64,000 bases of DNA from an uncultured Bacilli bacterium (GTDB taxonomy: Bacteria > Bacillota_I > Bacilli_A > RF39 > UBA660), in the NCBI GenBank assembly GCA_944331895.1, contig CALVIX010000002.1, forward strand, positions 33,099-97,098, read 5' to 3'. The position numbers and the translations under genes are program-made. The notes below the pieces were generated by a model. That model was given only the letters and a program-made list of their open reading frames with translations. It was not told where the DNA came from and ran no database searches. Below, piece after piece: positions 8,587 through 18,172 of this stretch (the first letter of the stretch is position 1; every line of letters starts with the position of its first letter).

Positions 8587-9756
8587 ATGAGGAAGGTTGT
8601 TAAAAGTATAAAACATATTATACAAGATATGGATAAAACACTATTGTTTGTCAGCATTGCTTTATTCGTATTTGGGTTACTTAATATTGTTACTGCTTCT
8701 AGTAGTGAAGCCGTCACCTCAGAGGCACCACTATATTACTATTTTTATCAACAATTAAAAATGTTAGTGGCCGGTTTTATCGTCAGTATTATCATTTTTG
8801 GTTATGATACAAAGAAATATAAATTACCAGCACTCCTCGGATTCGTTGCAATTTTAGGTATCTTATTATATTTGAGTATGTATGGAACAGATCACCGTGG
8901 AAGTCGAAACTGGATTGCTTTACCGATTGTTGGTAGGGTACAACCAAGTGAGTTTGCTAAACCAGTGATGATTGTCTGTCTAGCACTTTTATTTGAACTA
9001 TTTTATGCACGACTTAGAAATAAGAAGATCAATCATTACGACATGATAGGAATCATTCTATTCGTAGGCCTTTCTTATCCTGCAATCGTCTTTTTGCAAA
9101 AGGATTTTGGAACGATGTTTATATTGTTTATGATCTTTTTCGTCATGTTCCTAGGTAGTCCGATTTTGAAAATAGATAAACTGAAAACGTTTGGTTTCCT
9201 CGTTGTACTAGCCATCTTTGCGGGGCTCGTGTTATTAAGCACAAAAGGATATATTTTATCTCCAGAGCAATTGGACCGCTTTAACTTTTTCAATCCTTGC
9301 AGTAACTATGAAGAAGGTGGGTATCAGACTTGTAATGGGTTTATAGCAATCAACGACGGGGGTGCATTTGGACTAGGTGGAGGAAAAAGTAAGCAAAAGT
9401 ATTCTTACATTCCAGAACCACATACAGATAGTGTATTTGCAATTATCGTAGAAGAACAAGGATTTTTTAAATCACTCGTTATTTTCCTTGGATATATCAT
9501 CGTATTAAAACGCATTTTATCTTTATCTTCGAAGGCAAACACACTTAGAGGACGTTATATATGCCTCGGTGTTGCAACGTATATTTTTATGCACATTCTA
9601 GTAAACTTAGGAGGAATTTTTGGAATTATGCCACTAACCGGTGTACCAAATCCATTCTTAAGTTATGGAGGATCGTTTACGATATCGCTCATTATCTCTT
9701 TAGCGCTCGTACAACGAATCCACATCGAAACGAAAAGACAAAAGATAAAAGTTTAG
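8587..9756 (+). CDS. ftsW: SEDS-family peptidoglycan glycosyltransferase, FtsW-like
   Basis: The 389-residue protein has about ten membrane segments. It polymerises lipid II into glycan strands with a partner penicillin-binding protein at the septum (FtsW) or along the wall (RodA). Family signatures are visible: RGSRNWI and QPSEFAK near 105-125, QKDFGT with the conserved Asp, KQKYSYIPEPHTDSVFA, EEQGF and TGVPNPFLSYGGS. The KQKYSYIPEPHTD string is closer to FtsW than RodA. No partner PBP or division gene is adjacent. AGGTGATC sets the ATG at 8587. Confidence 0.82.
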   Translation: MRKVVKSIKHIIQDMDKTLLFVSIALFVFGLLNIVTASSSEAVTSEAPLYYYFYQQLKMLVAGFIVSIIIFGYDTKKYKLPALLGFVAILGILLYLSMYGTDHRGSRNWIALPIVGRVQPSEFAKPVMIVCLALLFELFYARLRNKKINHYDMIGIILFVGLSYPAIVFLQKDFGTMFILFMIFFVMFLGSPILKIDKLKTFGFLVVLAIFAGLVLLSTKGYILSPEQLDRFNFFNPCSNYEEGGYQTCNGFIAINDGGAFGLGGGKSKQKYSYIPEPHTDSVFAIIVEEQGFFKSLVIFLGYIIVLKRILSLSSKANTLRGRYICLGVATYIFMHILVNLGGIFGIMPLTGVPNPFLSYGGSFTISLIISLALVQRIHIETKRQKIKV

Positions 9757-9780
9757 AAGATTCTTCGGAATCTTTTTTTT
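9757..9780 (+). terminator. Intrinsic terminator with a TTCG tetraloop
   Basis: AAGATTC-TTCG-GAATCTT followed by T. It starts right at the ftsW stop codon. Confidence 0.9.
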
Positions 9781-9829
9781 GTGGCAGGAAATAACGAGAA
9801 GGTATGGAACAATATCGATAGGTGATAAA

Positions 9830-10501
9830 ATGAAGCAAAAAATGAGTATTGTAATTATCTTACTTGTCTTTATATTTTCGTGTATATATTTTAATGTGCA
9901 TGCGGAAGCAGAAGAAGAGGTTGTTTTAGAATCGATCGATGAGAAACAAGATAAAAAAGAAAATAAAAAGATATACGTCGATTTAAAGGGGGCTGTGATC
10001 AATCCTGGGGTATATGAGTGTAAAGAGAATATGACTGTGATGCAATTGATTGAAAAAGCAGGAGGACTTAGGCAAGATGCATCAACAGAGTATATCAACC
10101 TAAGTAAAAGGTTGAAAGATGAAATGGTCGTCATTATTTATACGCAAACAGAAATCAACGAACAAAAAGAAGGAAGTACTAGCGTCAAAGTGATAGATCA
10201 GACATGTGTCTGTCCTAAACTAGAAAACGATGCATGTTTAGAAAAAGATAATACGATAACGAACGAAAAAGAATCACAGACAGAAAAGTCCGAGGAATCG
10301 CAAGTGAAATTTCCGATTTCCTTAAATCAAGCTTCGTTAGAAGAATTGATGGCACTTCCTGGAATCGGAGAGAAAAAAGCACAAGATATTATTGCGTATC
10401 GAGAGAGTCACAATGGGTTTCAAACGCTAGAAGAACTAAAAGAAGTGAAGGGAATTGGAGAAGCGTCTTACGAGAAAATCGAACCATATATCACATTATA
10501 G
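9830..10501 (+). CDS. comEA: ComEA-type DNA receptor for competence
   Basis: The 223-residue protein has an N-terminal membrane anchor (about 5-22), an acidic/Lys spacer, an SLBB-type domain (about 45-105, with VDLKGAVINPGVY), a Ser/Glu linker, and a C-terminal double helix-hairpin-helix (about 163-223: NQASLEELMALPGIG, then LKEVKGIGEASYEKI). ComEA binds incoming double-stranded DNA outside the membrane and passes it to ComEC. AGGTGAT sets the ATG at 9830; an in-frame start 51 bases upstream has no ribosome site. It overlaps comEC by 47 bases, and comEB is absent between them. Confidence 0.9.
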   Translation: MKQKMSIVIILLVFIFSCIYFNVHAEAEEEVVLESIDEKQDKKENKKIYVDLKGAVINPGVYECKENMTVMQLIEKAGGLRQDASTEYINLSKRLKDEMVVIIYTQTEINEQKEGSTSVKVIDQTCVCPKLENDACLEKDNTITNEKESQTEKSEESQVKFPISLNQASLEELMALPGIGEKKAQDIIAYRESHNGFQTLEELKEVKGIGEASYEKIEPYITL

Positions 10502-12560
10502 TAAATATATATGGTTTCTTTTGTTGGCCTCTATTGTGTATAGCACTATCATTCGCCATACAGCGCATTTTGTAGAACGCGAACAAACAATAGAGAAAAC
10601 GGGAATTATTTTGTCGTACGAAATAGATGGAAATCTTTGGAAAGGAATTTTAGAAGCAGGGAGAGAAAAATATCAATTTTATATTACGATTCAGTCGGAG
10701 CAAGAAAAAGAAACATTAGAAAAGAATATTCATCTAGGAACGACCCTGACGATTTTGGGTACTCGTAAATTGCCCCTAACGAGTGGAAACAAAATATTAT
10801 TTCAATATCGCGACTATTTAAAATCGATTGGAGTTTTTTATCAGATCGAAGGAATAAACTACCAAATTCATAAGAGAACGCCTTCTTTGATATATAAAGT
10901 AAAAGAGAAAATATACCAAAAATTAAATAAAGTTGAGGTTCCATATTTACAGGCATTGTTATTCGGAAATTTAGATAATTTGGAAAAAGAAGAGCAAGAT
11001 GCGATCCAAAAAACTGGTATTCAGCATCTCTTTTCGGTGTCTGGATTACATTTCCAAGTGTTGATTATTGGAATCCGATATTTGATAACTTGTAAAAATA
11101 GGACTTTTCAAAACGCAATTATTTTATTTATTTTAACAGCATATTCTATGCTTGTTGGGTTTACGCCTTCCGTTCTCCGTGTTTTTCTTTTCTTCTTGCT
11201 AAAGTCGGTAAAAGAATATTTTCAAGTAGAGTGTAGTACTTTAGATTTGTTTTGTATGACACTTACTATCGTTTTATCGATAAATCCGTGGATCATTTAC
11301 CATGTTGGATTTCAATTTAGTTTTGGAATCAGTTTCTTTTTGATATATTATGCGAAATATTTTAAATGTCAAAAAGGAATGTGGTGGAAACTACCCGTAT
11401 TCGTCTTTTTTGTAAGTGCTCCAATCAGCATGTTTCATTTCTATGAACTTAACCTGTTATCGCCAGTTTTTAATATGATTTTCGTTCCATTTGTCACGAT
11501 TATTTTATTTCCCTGTGCACTGATTACGCTCGTGTTTCCACCGATTGTTTATATTTTTCAACTTCTCCAAACACTGTTTCAAATGTTACTGTTAACGTGT
11601 GCGCAAATCGATGTTGGAGTGATTTGGTTTGCAAAACCCAGTATATGGTATATCGCAATCTATTATGCCATGTTATTCTATCATGTATATGCCGTTCGTA
11701 CGCATCGATATTATGGAATGATTTTATTACCAATTTTACTAGGGTGTCATTATATGAAGTTATGGTTATCTCCGTTTACCCAAATACATATGATAGACGT
11801 TGGGCAAGGAGATGCATCCATCATCATTTTACCTCACTCAAAAGAAGCGATCATGATTGATACCGGAGGAAGGTTATCATATAAAAAAGAAGATTGGCAA
11901 GAGAGAAAAAAAGATTATGATATGGCTCAATCAGTCATCGTTCCGTATTTAAAAGCAATTGGAGTTAACCATATTTCTACATTGATCCTATCACATGGCG
12001 ACTACGATCATATGGGAGAGGCTACCGAGTTAGTTTGCAATGTCGAAGTTGAGAGAGTGATATTTAATTGTGGTGAAGTGAATGAACTTGAGCGAGAACT
12101 CATTCAAGTATTAGATAAAAGGAAGATACCGTATTATTCCGGAGTGAAAGAATTAAATATAGATAATAACAAACTATTTTTTCTCCAAACAAAAGAATAT
12201 GATAACGAAAATGATAATAGTAATGTTATTTATATGGAATTGAACGGATATCAGTTTATGTTTATGGGGGATGCAGGGATTGAAAAAGAAAAGGATATTT
12301 TAGAAAAATATAATATATCGAATGTTGATGTATTAAAAGTAGGACATCATGGAAGCAAGACAAGCTCTAGTAAAAGTTTTATAGACACATTGGATCCTAA
12401 ATATTCGATGATAAGCGTCGGCAAAGACAATCGTTATGGGCATCCTGATAAAGCGGTATTAGATAATTTAAAACATTCAAAAATATATAGAACCGATCAA
12501 AACGGAAGTATTATGATTCGTATAAAAAAGAAAATACAAATAGAAACATGTCTACCGTAG
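10455..12560 (+). CDS. comEC: ComEC/Rec2 DNA uptake channel with metallo-beta-lactamase domain
   Basis: At about 701 residues this is full length for ComEC. The order is two N-terminal hydrophobic segments, an OB-like extracytoplasmic domain, the competence membrane domain with GIQHLFSVSGLHFQ (family GI.HLLA.SGLH), and a C-terminal metallo-beta-lactamase-like domain starting at IDVGQGDAS, with SHGDYDHMG and LKVGHHGSKTSS. It imports single-stranded DNA in competence. The start is uncertain: no ATG is available in the right frame, and the TTG at 10455 (preceded by GAAGGGA) lies inside comEA; later TTG or GTG codons near 10520-10540 are alternatives. Confidence 0.9.
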   Translation: MEKRLTRKSNHISHYSKYIWFLLLASIVYSTIIRHTAHFVEREQTIEKTGIILSYEIDGNLWKGILEAGREKYQFYITIQSEQEKETLEKNIHLGTTLTILGTRKLPLTSGNKILFQYRDYLKSIGVFYQIEGINYQIHKRTPSLIYKVKEKIYQKLNKVEVPYLQALLFGNLDNLEKEEQDAIQKTGIQHLFSVSGLHFQVLIIGIRYLITCKNRTFQNAIILFILTAYSMLVGFTPSVLRVFLFFLLKSVKEYFQVECSTLDLFCMTLTIVLSINPWIIYHVGFQFSFGISFFLIYYAKYFKCQKGMWWKLPVFVFFVSAPISMFHFYELNLLSPVFNMIFVPFVTIILFPCALITLVFPPIVYIFQLLQTLFQMLLLTCAQIDVGVIWFAKPSIWYIAIYYAMLFYHVYAVRTHRYYGMILLPILLGCHYMKLWLSPFTQIHMIDVGQGDASIIILPHSKEAIMIDTGGRLSYKKEDWQERKKDYDMAQSVIVPYLKAIGVNHISTLILSHGDYDHMGEATELVCNVEVERVIFNCGEVNELERELIQVLDKRKIPYYSGVKELNIDNNKLFFLQTKEYDNENDNSNVIYMELNGYQFMFMGDAGIEKEKDILEKYNISNVDVLKVGHHGSKTSSSKSFIDTLDPKYSMISVGKDNRYGHPDKAVLDNLKHSKIYRTDQNGSIMIRIKKKIQIETCLP

Positions 12561-12754
12561 AAAGGAGTTATATGAATTATTATTAAGTTGGAGTCGTTAT
12601 GGTGAAGTCTTTTGATGAATTGGGTGAGTGGATTTGCATTATAATAAGTATATTATAAAATATTGTTCCGGTGATAAGCTGTTGCTCGAGAGCATGAATT
12701 AGTGTGATCGTCTACACAAAAGTCAGAAAGAAACATATTCTATGAATGAGTGAT

Positions 12755-12852
12755 GTCGATACGAAGAAAAATTGGTTGTGAGATGAATATAACATTTCAA
12801 GTGTGGATATATTAAAAGTAGAACATTACTGGATTACGACTACGGCATGAGT
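12755..12852 (+). pseudogene. Decayed fragment of a ComEC-type metallo-beta-lactamase tail
   Basis: In one frame the translation reads EYNISSVDILKVEHYW, matching KYNISNVDVLKVGHHG in comEC (12306-12353) at both protein and DNA level. Stops occur just before and after, and the metal-binding His-His has become His-Tyr. This is probably what is left of a duplicated or second comEC-like gene. Confidence 0.6.
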
Positions 12853-12997
12853 TTTTAATATTTAATCGAAGTACATAGTGGAGGTGAAATGATCCGAACA
12901 TACGAGTACGAAAAGCTCCAATATGCTTGGATCATAGCAGAGCCGCTAATCGCTTGTGGTTGGCGTTTATATAGATAGAGAAATAATTCTCTGAAAA

Positions 12998-13031
12998 AGC
13001 AAACACTTTACGTGTTTGCTGTTTTGTTGAA
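12998..13031. terminator. Terminator hairpin
   Basis: AGCAAACAC-TTTAC-GTGTTTGCT, with T-rich sequence downstream on the plus strand (GTTTTGTT) and A-rich sequence on the other side (TTTTT on the minus strand). It lies 3' of the minus-strand gene ending at 13041. Confidence 0.7.
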
Positions 13032-13040
13032 AGTAAGTGT

Positions 13041-13577
13041 TTACTTTTTTAATTCGAGCCCATACGTATTGTTTTGTGGATCGCGAAACAGACTTGATTT
13101 CGGAGGATCGTACGTTAAATACGTAAAGCATGCATAACTGATTACGATGAGAATTAGTGTTAGCACATTTAAATTTTTATAATCCTGGAAACGATTTAAA
13201 AGTTGAAATTGAATCCACTTTGTAATTGCGATTGCAAGAAACATCAGAAGAATCGTAACGATCATCTGTTCTTTGATGATAGAATATATTGGTAGGAAGA
13301 TGAGTAAAAAGATCGGAATGATGAGTAAGGCAGAGATCCATAGAGAAAATAATTCATTTTTCGTATCTTGATGATAATGTTTTAAGAGAGGGTATTCAAT
13401 AATACCGAAACATAGATAAGTCGTAAATAGCATCTTCATGTGTTCCCAGATACTTTCGTTAACTGGAAAGAAAATAGCGCTCACTGGATTTGGGAATATG
13501 TCGTATCCGAAGTGAAATGGGAATGCGAGTAAGAATGTACCAATGATATAAATCCATATTCTTTTCTTTTGTTTCAT
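13041..13577 (-). CDS. Hypothetical membrane protein, DUF6512-like
   Basis: The 178-residue protein has about five hydrophobic segments. The N-terminal section with FHFGYDIFPNPV and PVNESIWEHMKMLF matches my memory of the DUF6512 family of small membrane proteins of unknown role in Bacillota. The C-terminal tail is short and polar. The ATG at 13577 is preferred over one at 13598 because GAAAGGA lies nine bases before it. It is divergent from uvsE, with only 40 bases between the starts. Confidence 0.75.
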   Translation of the reverse strand: MKQKKRIWIYIIGTFLLAFPFHFGYDIFPNPVSAIFFPVNESIWEHMKMLFTTYLCFGIIEYPLLKHYHQDTKNELFSLWISALLIIPIFLLIFLPIYSIIKEQMIVTILLMFLAIAITKWIQFQLLNRFQDYKNLNVLTLILIVISYACFTYLTYDPPKSSLFRDPQNNTYGLELKK

Positions 13578-13617
13578 AAATTTTTCCTTTCTAACCATAC
13601 TATCAACAGGTGATAAT

Positions 13618-14571
13618 ATGAAAATAAATTTAGGGTATGTCGCACTTCCAATTACACTCGATATTACTTCTTCCCATACGATGACGTATACGAGATATCA
13701 AATGTTAGGACCTGAGCTTGGAAATGCGCAGCTCCACAAAATCATCCTATCTAATTTTGATGCGCTCGAAAAAATTTTATACTATAATTATAAAAATAAA
13801 ATTCATTTTTATCGGATGACATCAAATTTGATTCCACTAGCAACACACCCCGAAGTGCATTATGACTTTTACGAACAGTATAAAGAACGATATCGACAAA
13901 TAGGGAAGATGATTCACGATTATCAAATACGTGTCGATTTTCATCCCGATCAATATTGTGTCTTAAATAGTGTTCGTAACGATGTAGTGGATGCGAGTAT
14001 TCGGCTTTTAAAGCACCATGTAAAAATGATGGAAATGATGGGAATTGAAATGAAACTTGTGTTGCATTTAGGTGGAGGAACATATGGTAAGAAGGCGGGA
14101 ATGAATCGCTTCATGAAAGTATTTCACTTGTTAGATTCCAACATACAATCTAAGATTGTTTTAGAAAATGACGATAAACTATATCATGCGGAAGATATTC
14201 TAGAAGTATGTCAGATGTTAGATCTACCAATGGTATTAGATTACCACCATCATATTTGCAATCCATCGAAAACTTCTATTATGCTTTTGCTTCCTAAAAT
14301 TTATGAGACTTGGAAAAAAGAAATCTTACCACCAAAGATGCATTTTTCGTCTTCTGCTTCGAAACGTGATTTTAGAAGTCATAATGATTATATCGAGATA
14401 GGACATTTTATCGATTTTGTCGAGTTATTAAAACAATATGAAAGAGATGTCGATCTTATGATTGAGGCAAAAAAGAAAGATGAGGCATTGTTTCGGCTTG
14501 TTCGTCAATTACGTTTTCATAATTATATATTAGAAGGAACAACTTTATTTTTGCATTACGACAAAAAATAA
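13618..14571 (+). CDS. uvsE: UV damage endonuclease
   Basis: UvsE nicks DNA 5' of UV photoproducts and starts an alternative excision-repair path. The 317-residue protein shows the UVDE TIM-barrel motifs in order: LGYVALP, FYRMTSNLIPL, DFHPDQYCVLN, LVLHLGGG.YGKK, IVLENDD, MVLDYHHH, HFSSS…HNDYI, and DLMIEAKKKDEAL. The metal-binding His/Glu/Asp residues within these strings are present. AGGTGATA sets the ATG at 13618. In B. subtilis this gene is SOS-controlled; I see no CGAAC-N4-GTTCG box in the short intergenic region here. Confidence 0.92.
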   Translation: MKINLGYVALPITLDITSSHTMTYTRYQMLGPELGNAQLHKIILSNFDALEKILYYNYKNKIHFYRMTSNLIPLATHPEVHYDFYEQYKERYRQIGKMIHDYQIRVDFHPDQYCVLNSVRNDVVDASIRLLKHHVKMMEMMGIEMKLVLHLGGGTYGKKAGMNRFMKVFHLLDSNIQSKIVLENDDKLYHAEDILEVCQMLDLPMVLDYHHHICNPSKTSIMLLLPKIYETWKKEILPPKMHFSSSASKRDFRSHNDYIEIGHFIDFVELLKQYERDVDLMIEAKKKDEALFRLVRQLRFHNYILEGTTLFLHYDKK

Positions 14572-14611
14572 TAAGATTGTTCTTTTTTTTCATCGTTACC
14601 TTGTTTTTCCT

Positions 14612-14639
14612 TTGAAAAAGGAAAGAATAATGTTATAAT
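14612..14639 (+). promoter_or_regulatory. Promoter of the dnaG–rpoD operon
   Basis: TTGAAA (14612-14617), a 16-base spacer and TATAAT (14634-14639) with an upstream TG (TGTTATAAT). The leader is about 85 bases, longer than most here. Confidence 0.8.
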
Positions 14640-14689
14640 AGGCATGTTTTTATTAAAAAAATTAAAAATATATGTATAAAAAAAGGAAA

Positions 14690-14716
14690 ATGAGTTTTTT
14701 TGTCGTATATATATAG
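14690..14716 (+). other. Possible 8-codon upstream frame in the dnaG leader
   Basis: An ATG with AAAAGGAAA just upstream opens a frame of eight codons (MSFFVVYI) ending in TAG, 15 bases before the dnaG start. It could modulate dnaG translation or be chance in AT-rich DNA. Confidence 0.25.
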
Positions 14717-14731
14717 TATGGGGGTGGAAGT

Positions 14732-16483
14732 ATGCTGCAGACAGAAGAAATCAACCAGATTCGTAGTAGCGTCGATATTGTCGATGTCATTTCTGGCTAT
14801 CTTCCACTGACACAAAAAGGAAAAAATTTTTTCGGGGTATGTCCGTTTCACGATGATCATTCACCTAGTATGAGTGTTTCTCGTGAAAAGCAGATTTATA
14901 CATGTTTCAGTTGTGGTGCGACGGGGAATGTATTCAAATTTCTAATGGATTATGAAAACATAACGTTTCCTGAAGCGGTACAAAAAGTTGCTGACAAAGC
15001 TGGAATTGCAGTCGATCTACATATCAAGAGTCATCATGTAAAGACTGCGAATCAAGAGCTTTATGATATCTATGACTATGCTTTAAAGTGCTATCAAAAT
15101 CACTTGAATACGGAAAGTGGACAAACTGCGAAGGAGTATTTACACGATAGGAATATTAGCGACGAAGTGATGAAAGAGTTTAAGATAGGGTATTCTTTTC
15201 AAAAAAGAGAACAACTTACTAGCATGCTTCGCAAAAAAGGATATTCCGATAAAGATCTATTGCGTAGTGGCCTTGTAATACAAAACGAATATGGATATAC
15301 AGATATTTATTATGATCGTATTATGTTTCCACTTTACGATATGAATGGAAGAGTAGTGGGATTCTCTGGTCGTATCTATAAACCTGGGAAAGATTTTAAA
15401 TATATCAATACGAAGGAAACGGAGATTTTTAAAAAAGGGGAACTACTTTATAATTACCATCGTGCGAAAGATATTGCGAGGCAGAAAAATCAAGTGATCG
15501 TAATGGAAGGATTTATGGATGTCATTCGAGCATTTACGATCGATGTGAAAAATGCGATCGCAACGATGGGAACAGCTGTTACGAAAGAACAAGCGCTGGC
15601 CATTAAGAAGATGGCGAAAGAAGTGATCTTGTGCTTCGATGGAGATCAAGCGGGAGAGAAAGCAACCTACGCTTGTTCTAATGAACTTTTGGCAATTGGG
15701 GTTGTTCCAAAAATCGTGAGACTCGAAGAGAATTTGGATCCGGACGAATATATTCAAAAATACGGGAAGGAACAATTCGAACGAAAGTTAGATCAACCGA
15801 TGAACGTATTGGATTTTAAGATGTTATATTATAAACATCACAGAGATTTACAAAACAGTATGGATCTTGCAAACTATGTCAACGATATGATTGAGGAAGT
15901 ATCTAAAGTAGAGGATGAGGTTCTAAGAGAGTTAACGTTACAAAAAGTTGCTGATGATTCTGGACTGACGGTAGAGTTTTTAAAAGAAAAATTAGAACAA
16001 AAAGAAAAAACAGTTACGTTAACAACAGTAAAACCAAAGTCTTCAACACGAGAGACGAAAAAGATGTCCAAGACGGAACAGGCAGAGCGAAACTTAATCT
16101 TTTACATGTTACGTAGTGCAGAAGTGATCAAGATGTATCAGAAAAAAGTAGCGTTTATGCCGACAGAGGAATATCGTTTCTTAGCAAGAGAAATTAGTTT
16201 TTATTATAAGGCATATCACGAGATGAACGAGGCAGATTTTTTGACGAGTATCGCAGATAAGCCTAAACTGATGAAGACACTTGGTAAGATTTCGTCGTTA
16301 GAACTAAAAGAAGACTACACACTAGAGGAAATTGAGGATTATATAAAAGCGATTCAACAATATAATATTCAGTATGAGATCGACCGTATGAAGATTCGTT
16401 TGAAGGAAGAAGTCGATCCGATGAAAAAAGCAAAGTATGCTGAGAAAATCGTGGAGTTAAAAAGGAAGGAAGAGGCAATATGA
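14732..16483 (+). CDS. dnaG: DNA primase
   Basis: DnaG makes the RNA primers for chromosome replication. The 583-residue protein has a CHC2 zinc ribbon (Cys37, His40, Cys58, Cys61), a catalytic core with YDRIMFP and GFSGR, and a Toprim fold with Glu259 in EGFMD and the acidic string DGDQAG (303-308). The C-terminal helicase-binding region (about 430-583) is less conserved. GGGGGTGG precedes the ATG. It overlaps rpoD by four bases (ATGA), the classic macromolecular-synthesis arrangement; rpsU is not upstream. Confidence 0.96.
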   Translation: MLQTEEINQIRSSVDIVDVISGYLPLTQKGKNFFGVCPFHDDHSPSMSVSREKQIYTCFSCGATGNVFKFLMDYENITFPEAVQKVADKAGIAVDLHIKSHHVKTANQELYDIYDYALKCYQNHLNTESGQTAKEYLHDRNISDEVMKEFKIGYSFQKREQLTSMLRKKGYSDKDLLRSGLVIQNEYGYTDIYYDRIMFPLYDMNGRVVGFSGRIYKPGKDFKYINTKETEIFKKGELLYNYHRAKDIARQKNQVIVMEGFMDVIRAFTIDVKNAIATMGTAVTKEQALAIKKMAKEVILCFDGDQAGEKATYACSNELLAIGVVPKIVRLEENLDPDEYIQKYGKEQFERKLDQPMNVLDFKMLYYKHHRDLQNSMDLANYVNDMIEEVSKVEDEVLRELTLQKVADDSGLTVEFLKEKLEQKEKTVTLTTVKPKSSTRETKKMSKTEQAERNLIFYMLRSAEVIKMYQKKVAFMPTEEYRFLAREISFYYKAYHEMNEADFLTSIADKPKLMKTLGKISSLELKEDYTLEEIEDYIKAIQQYNIQYEIDRMKIRLKEEVDPMKKAKYAEKIVELKRKEEAI

Positions 16484-17580
16484 TAAATGAAATTAAATCG
16501 TTTGAGGAAAGAAAAAAAGAGTTAGTAAGAAAAGGAAAAGAAAAAGGGTTTATCACTTATGAACAATTAGCGCAAGCCTTAAAAGGACTCGATTTAGACG
16601 CAGACTCTCTCGATGATCTTTATACGGTGTTTAGCGAAAATAGCATTGCTATCGTAACAGAAGAAGAAGCTGGAGAAGGTGGAAGTAAACCGAAACAATC
16701 ATCGACAGATCAATTGTTATTGGACGATAACACATTGACAAAAGACCTTACGATCAACGATCCTGTTCGTATGTACTTAAAAGAAATCGGACAAATCAAA
16801 TTGTTGACGATGGAAGAGGAATTAGAGTTGTCAGACCGCATTGCTGCTGGTGACGAGGAAGCAAAGACAATCTTAGCAGAGGCCAATTTACGTCTTGTCG
16901 TATCGATTGCAAAACGATATGTAGGAAGAGGAATGTTGTTTTTAGACCTGATTCAAGAGGGAAACATCGGTCTTATGAAGGCAGTTGAAAAATTCGATGT
17001 CACCAAGGGATTTAAATTTTCTACGTATGCGACTTGGTGGATCCGTCAGGCTATCACAAGAGCGATTGCCGATCAAGCACGTACGATTCGCGTTCCTGTT
17101 CACATGGTAGAAACGATCAATAAACTCGCTCGAATTCAAAGACAATTAACGTTGGAATTAAATCGTGAGCCGACAGAAGAAGAACTTGCAAAGAAGATGA
17201 ATATGTCTGTCGATAAGATTCGCGACATTTATAAAATCAGCCAAGAGCCAGTTAGTTTGGAAACTCCAATCGGGGAAGAGGACGATTCTCATTTAGGAGA
17301 TTTCGTACCAGATGAACACAACATGAGTCCAGAAGAATATGCGACAAACGAATTATTAAAAGATGAAATTGCAGAAGTATTACTAACTCTCACAGAACGT
17401 GAAGAACGAGTGATTCGCTTACGTTTTGGACTAGAAGATGGAAAAAGTAGAACGCTAGAAGAAGTAGGACAAATGTTTGGTGTTACAAGGGAACGTATTC
17501 GTCAGATTGAAGCAAAAGCGTTACGTAAATTGAGACATCCATCTCGTTCTCGTAAATTGAAAGATTATATGGGAGACTAG
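16480..17580 (+). CDS. rpoD: Housekeeping RNA polymerase sigma factor
   Basis: The 366-residue sigma-70 protein has region 1.1 (first ~75 residues), region 1.2 ([11 protein letters not shown]), region 2 with [18 protein letters not shown] and [13 protein letters not shown] for -10 recognition, region 3, and region 4 with the helix-turn-helix [20 protein letters not shown] for -35 recognition. The full set supports the primary sigma factor. Translation is probably coupled to dnaG through the ATGA overlap. A terminator overlaps its stop codon. Confidence 0.97.
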   Translation: MINEIKSFEERKKELVRKGKEKGFITYEQLAQALKGLDLDADSLDDLYTVFSENSIAIVTEEEAGEGGSKPKQSSTDQLLLDDNTLTKDLTINDPVRMYLKEIGQIKLLTMEEELELSDRIAAGDEEAKTILAEANLRLVVSIAKRYVGRGMLFLDLIQEGNIGLMKAVEKFDVTKGFKFSTYATWWIRQAITRAIADQARTIRVPVHMVETINKLARIQRQLTLELNREPTEEELAKKMNMSVDKIRDIYKISQEPVSLETPIGEEDDSHLGDFVPDEHNMSPEEYATNELLKDEIAEVLLTLTEREERVIRLRFGLEDGKSRTLEEVGQMFGVTRERIRQIEAKALRKLRHPSRSRKLKDYMGD

Positions 17581-17593
17581 ATCTCCTTTTTTT
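17572..17593 (+). terminator. Terminator of dnaG–rpoD
   Basis: GGAGA-CTAGA-TCTCC followed by seven T. The stem includes the last rpoD codons. Confidence 0.85.
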
Positions 17594-17594
17594 G

Positions 17595-18101
17595 TTAAAA
17601 TTTTGGGTGGGATAGGATTGTAAATGTTAAGTCGACGATAAAGAAAAGCAGCAATAAGAAAAAAATCCAGTTTGGAATTTTTCGGAGCCATTGATTTAAT
17701 TTCGGATCGATGATGTAAATGAAAAAGATAGAAGCAATGCCCCACATGAAACTCATAGTAAGGGAGATGTAAGGACCTAGATGATACGCATGATTGGAAT
17801 AATCCCAGAAATGCGTGTGAAATATTGCCTCAATTATAACGCCACCCAACCACTCTAGAAGAGTGAGCAAGATTGTTACTGTAAAAAATACGATGATTGT
17901 TTCGATGATGCGATTTCGATGTAGATGCAGGAACAAATATTGTGCTAAAACGTGAATTAGAATGGCGCCAAATCCATAGATGGGAGTCCAAGGACCAAAT
18001 AAAATACCACTTTCAAAATGCCATCCACAGATACAAGCAACACTGCTTTCTAGTAGATATCCTAAAATAGAATAGATGAAAAACATTTTAATATAGCGCA
18101 T
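17595..18101 (-). CDS. Small membrane protein of the CmpB-like 'putative ABC permease' family
   Basis: The 168-residue protein has about five membrane segments. The string ESGILFGPWTPIYGFGAI near the start is typical of PF06541 proteins, whose common label as an ABC transporter permease has weak support. It has no partner ATPase. The ATG at 18101 is chosen because GGTGAT lies just upstream; an open extension to 18200 would run into the trmK promoter. It sits on the opposite strand between rpoD and trmK, interrupting a block that is usually continuous in Bacillus. Confidence 0.75.
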   Translation of the reverse strand: MRYIKMFFIYSILGYLLESSVACICGWHFESGILFGPWTPIYGFGAILIHVLAQYLFLHLHRNRIIETIIVFFTVTILLTLLEWLGGVIIEAIFHTHFWDYSNHAYHLGPYISLTMSFMWGIASIFFIYIIDPKLNQWLRKIPNWIFFLLLLFFIVDLTFTILSHPKF

Positions 18102-18172
18102 AAAAATCACCAATATTAGTATGGCTAGATCTAGTAGAAGTATGCTATAATGAAAAAAATGAGGTGTTCTAT

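Larger units (their letters stand above)
12561..13040. other. 480-base gap with decayed sequence
   Basis: There is no intact gene here. The stretch holds a broken copy of the comEC tail (12755-12852), a possible 29-codon frame at 12889-12978 behind GGAGGTGAA, and a terminator hairpin at 12998-13031. The frames between them are interrupted by stops. Confidence 0.7.

Noticed and set aside
12889..12978. 29-codon frame behind GGAGGTGAA
   Set aside because: The ribosome site is good, but the frame is very short, lies in decayed sequence and shows no helix or motif. It is mentioned only within the gap entry.
13578..13617. SOS box expected before uvsE
   Set aside because: No CGAAC-N4-GTTCG match is present in the 40-base divergent region.
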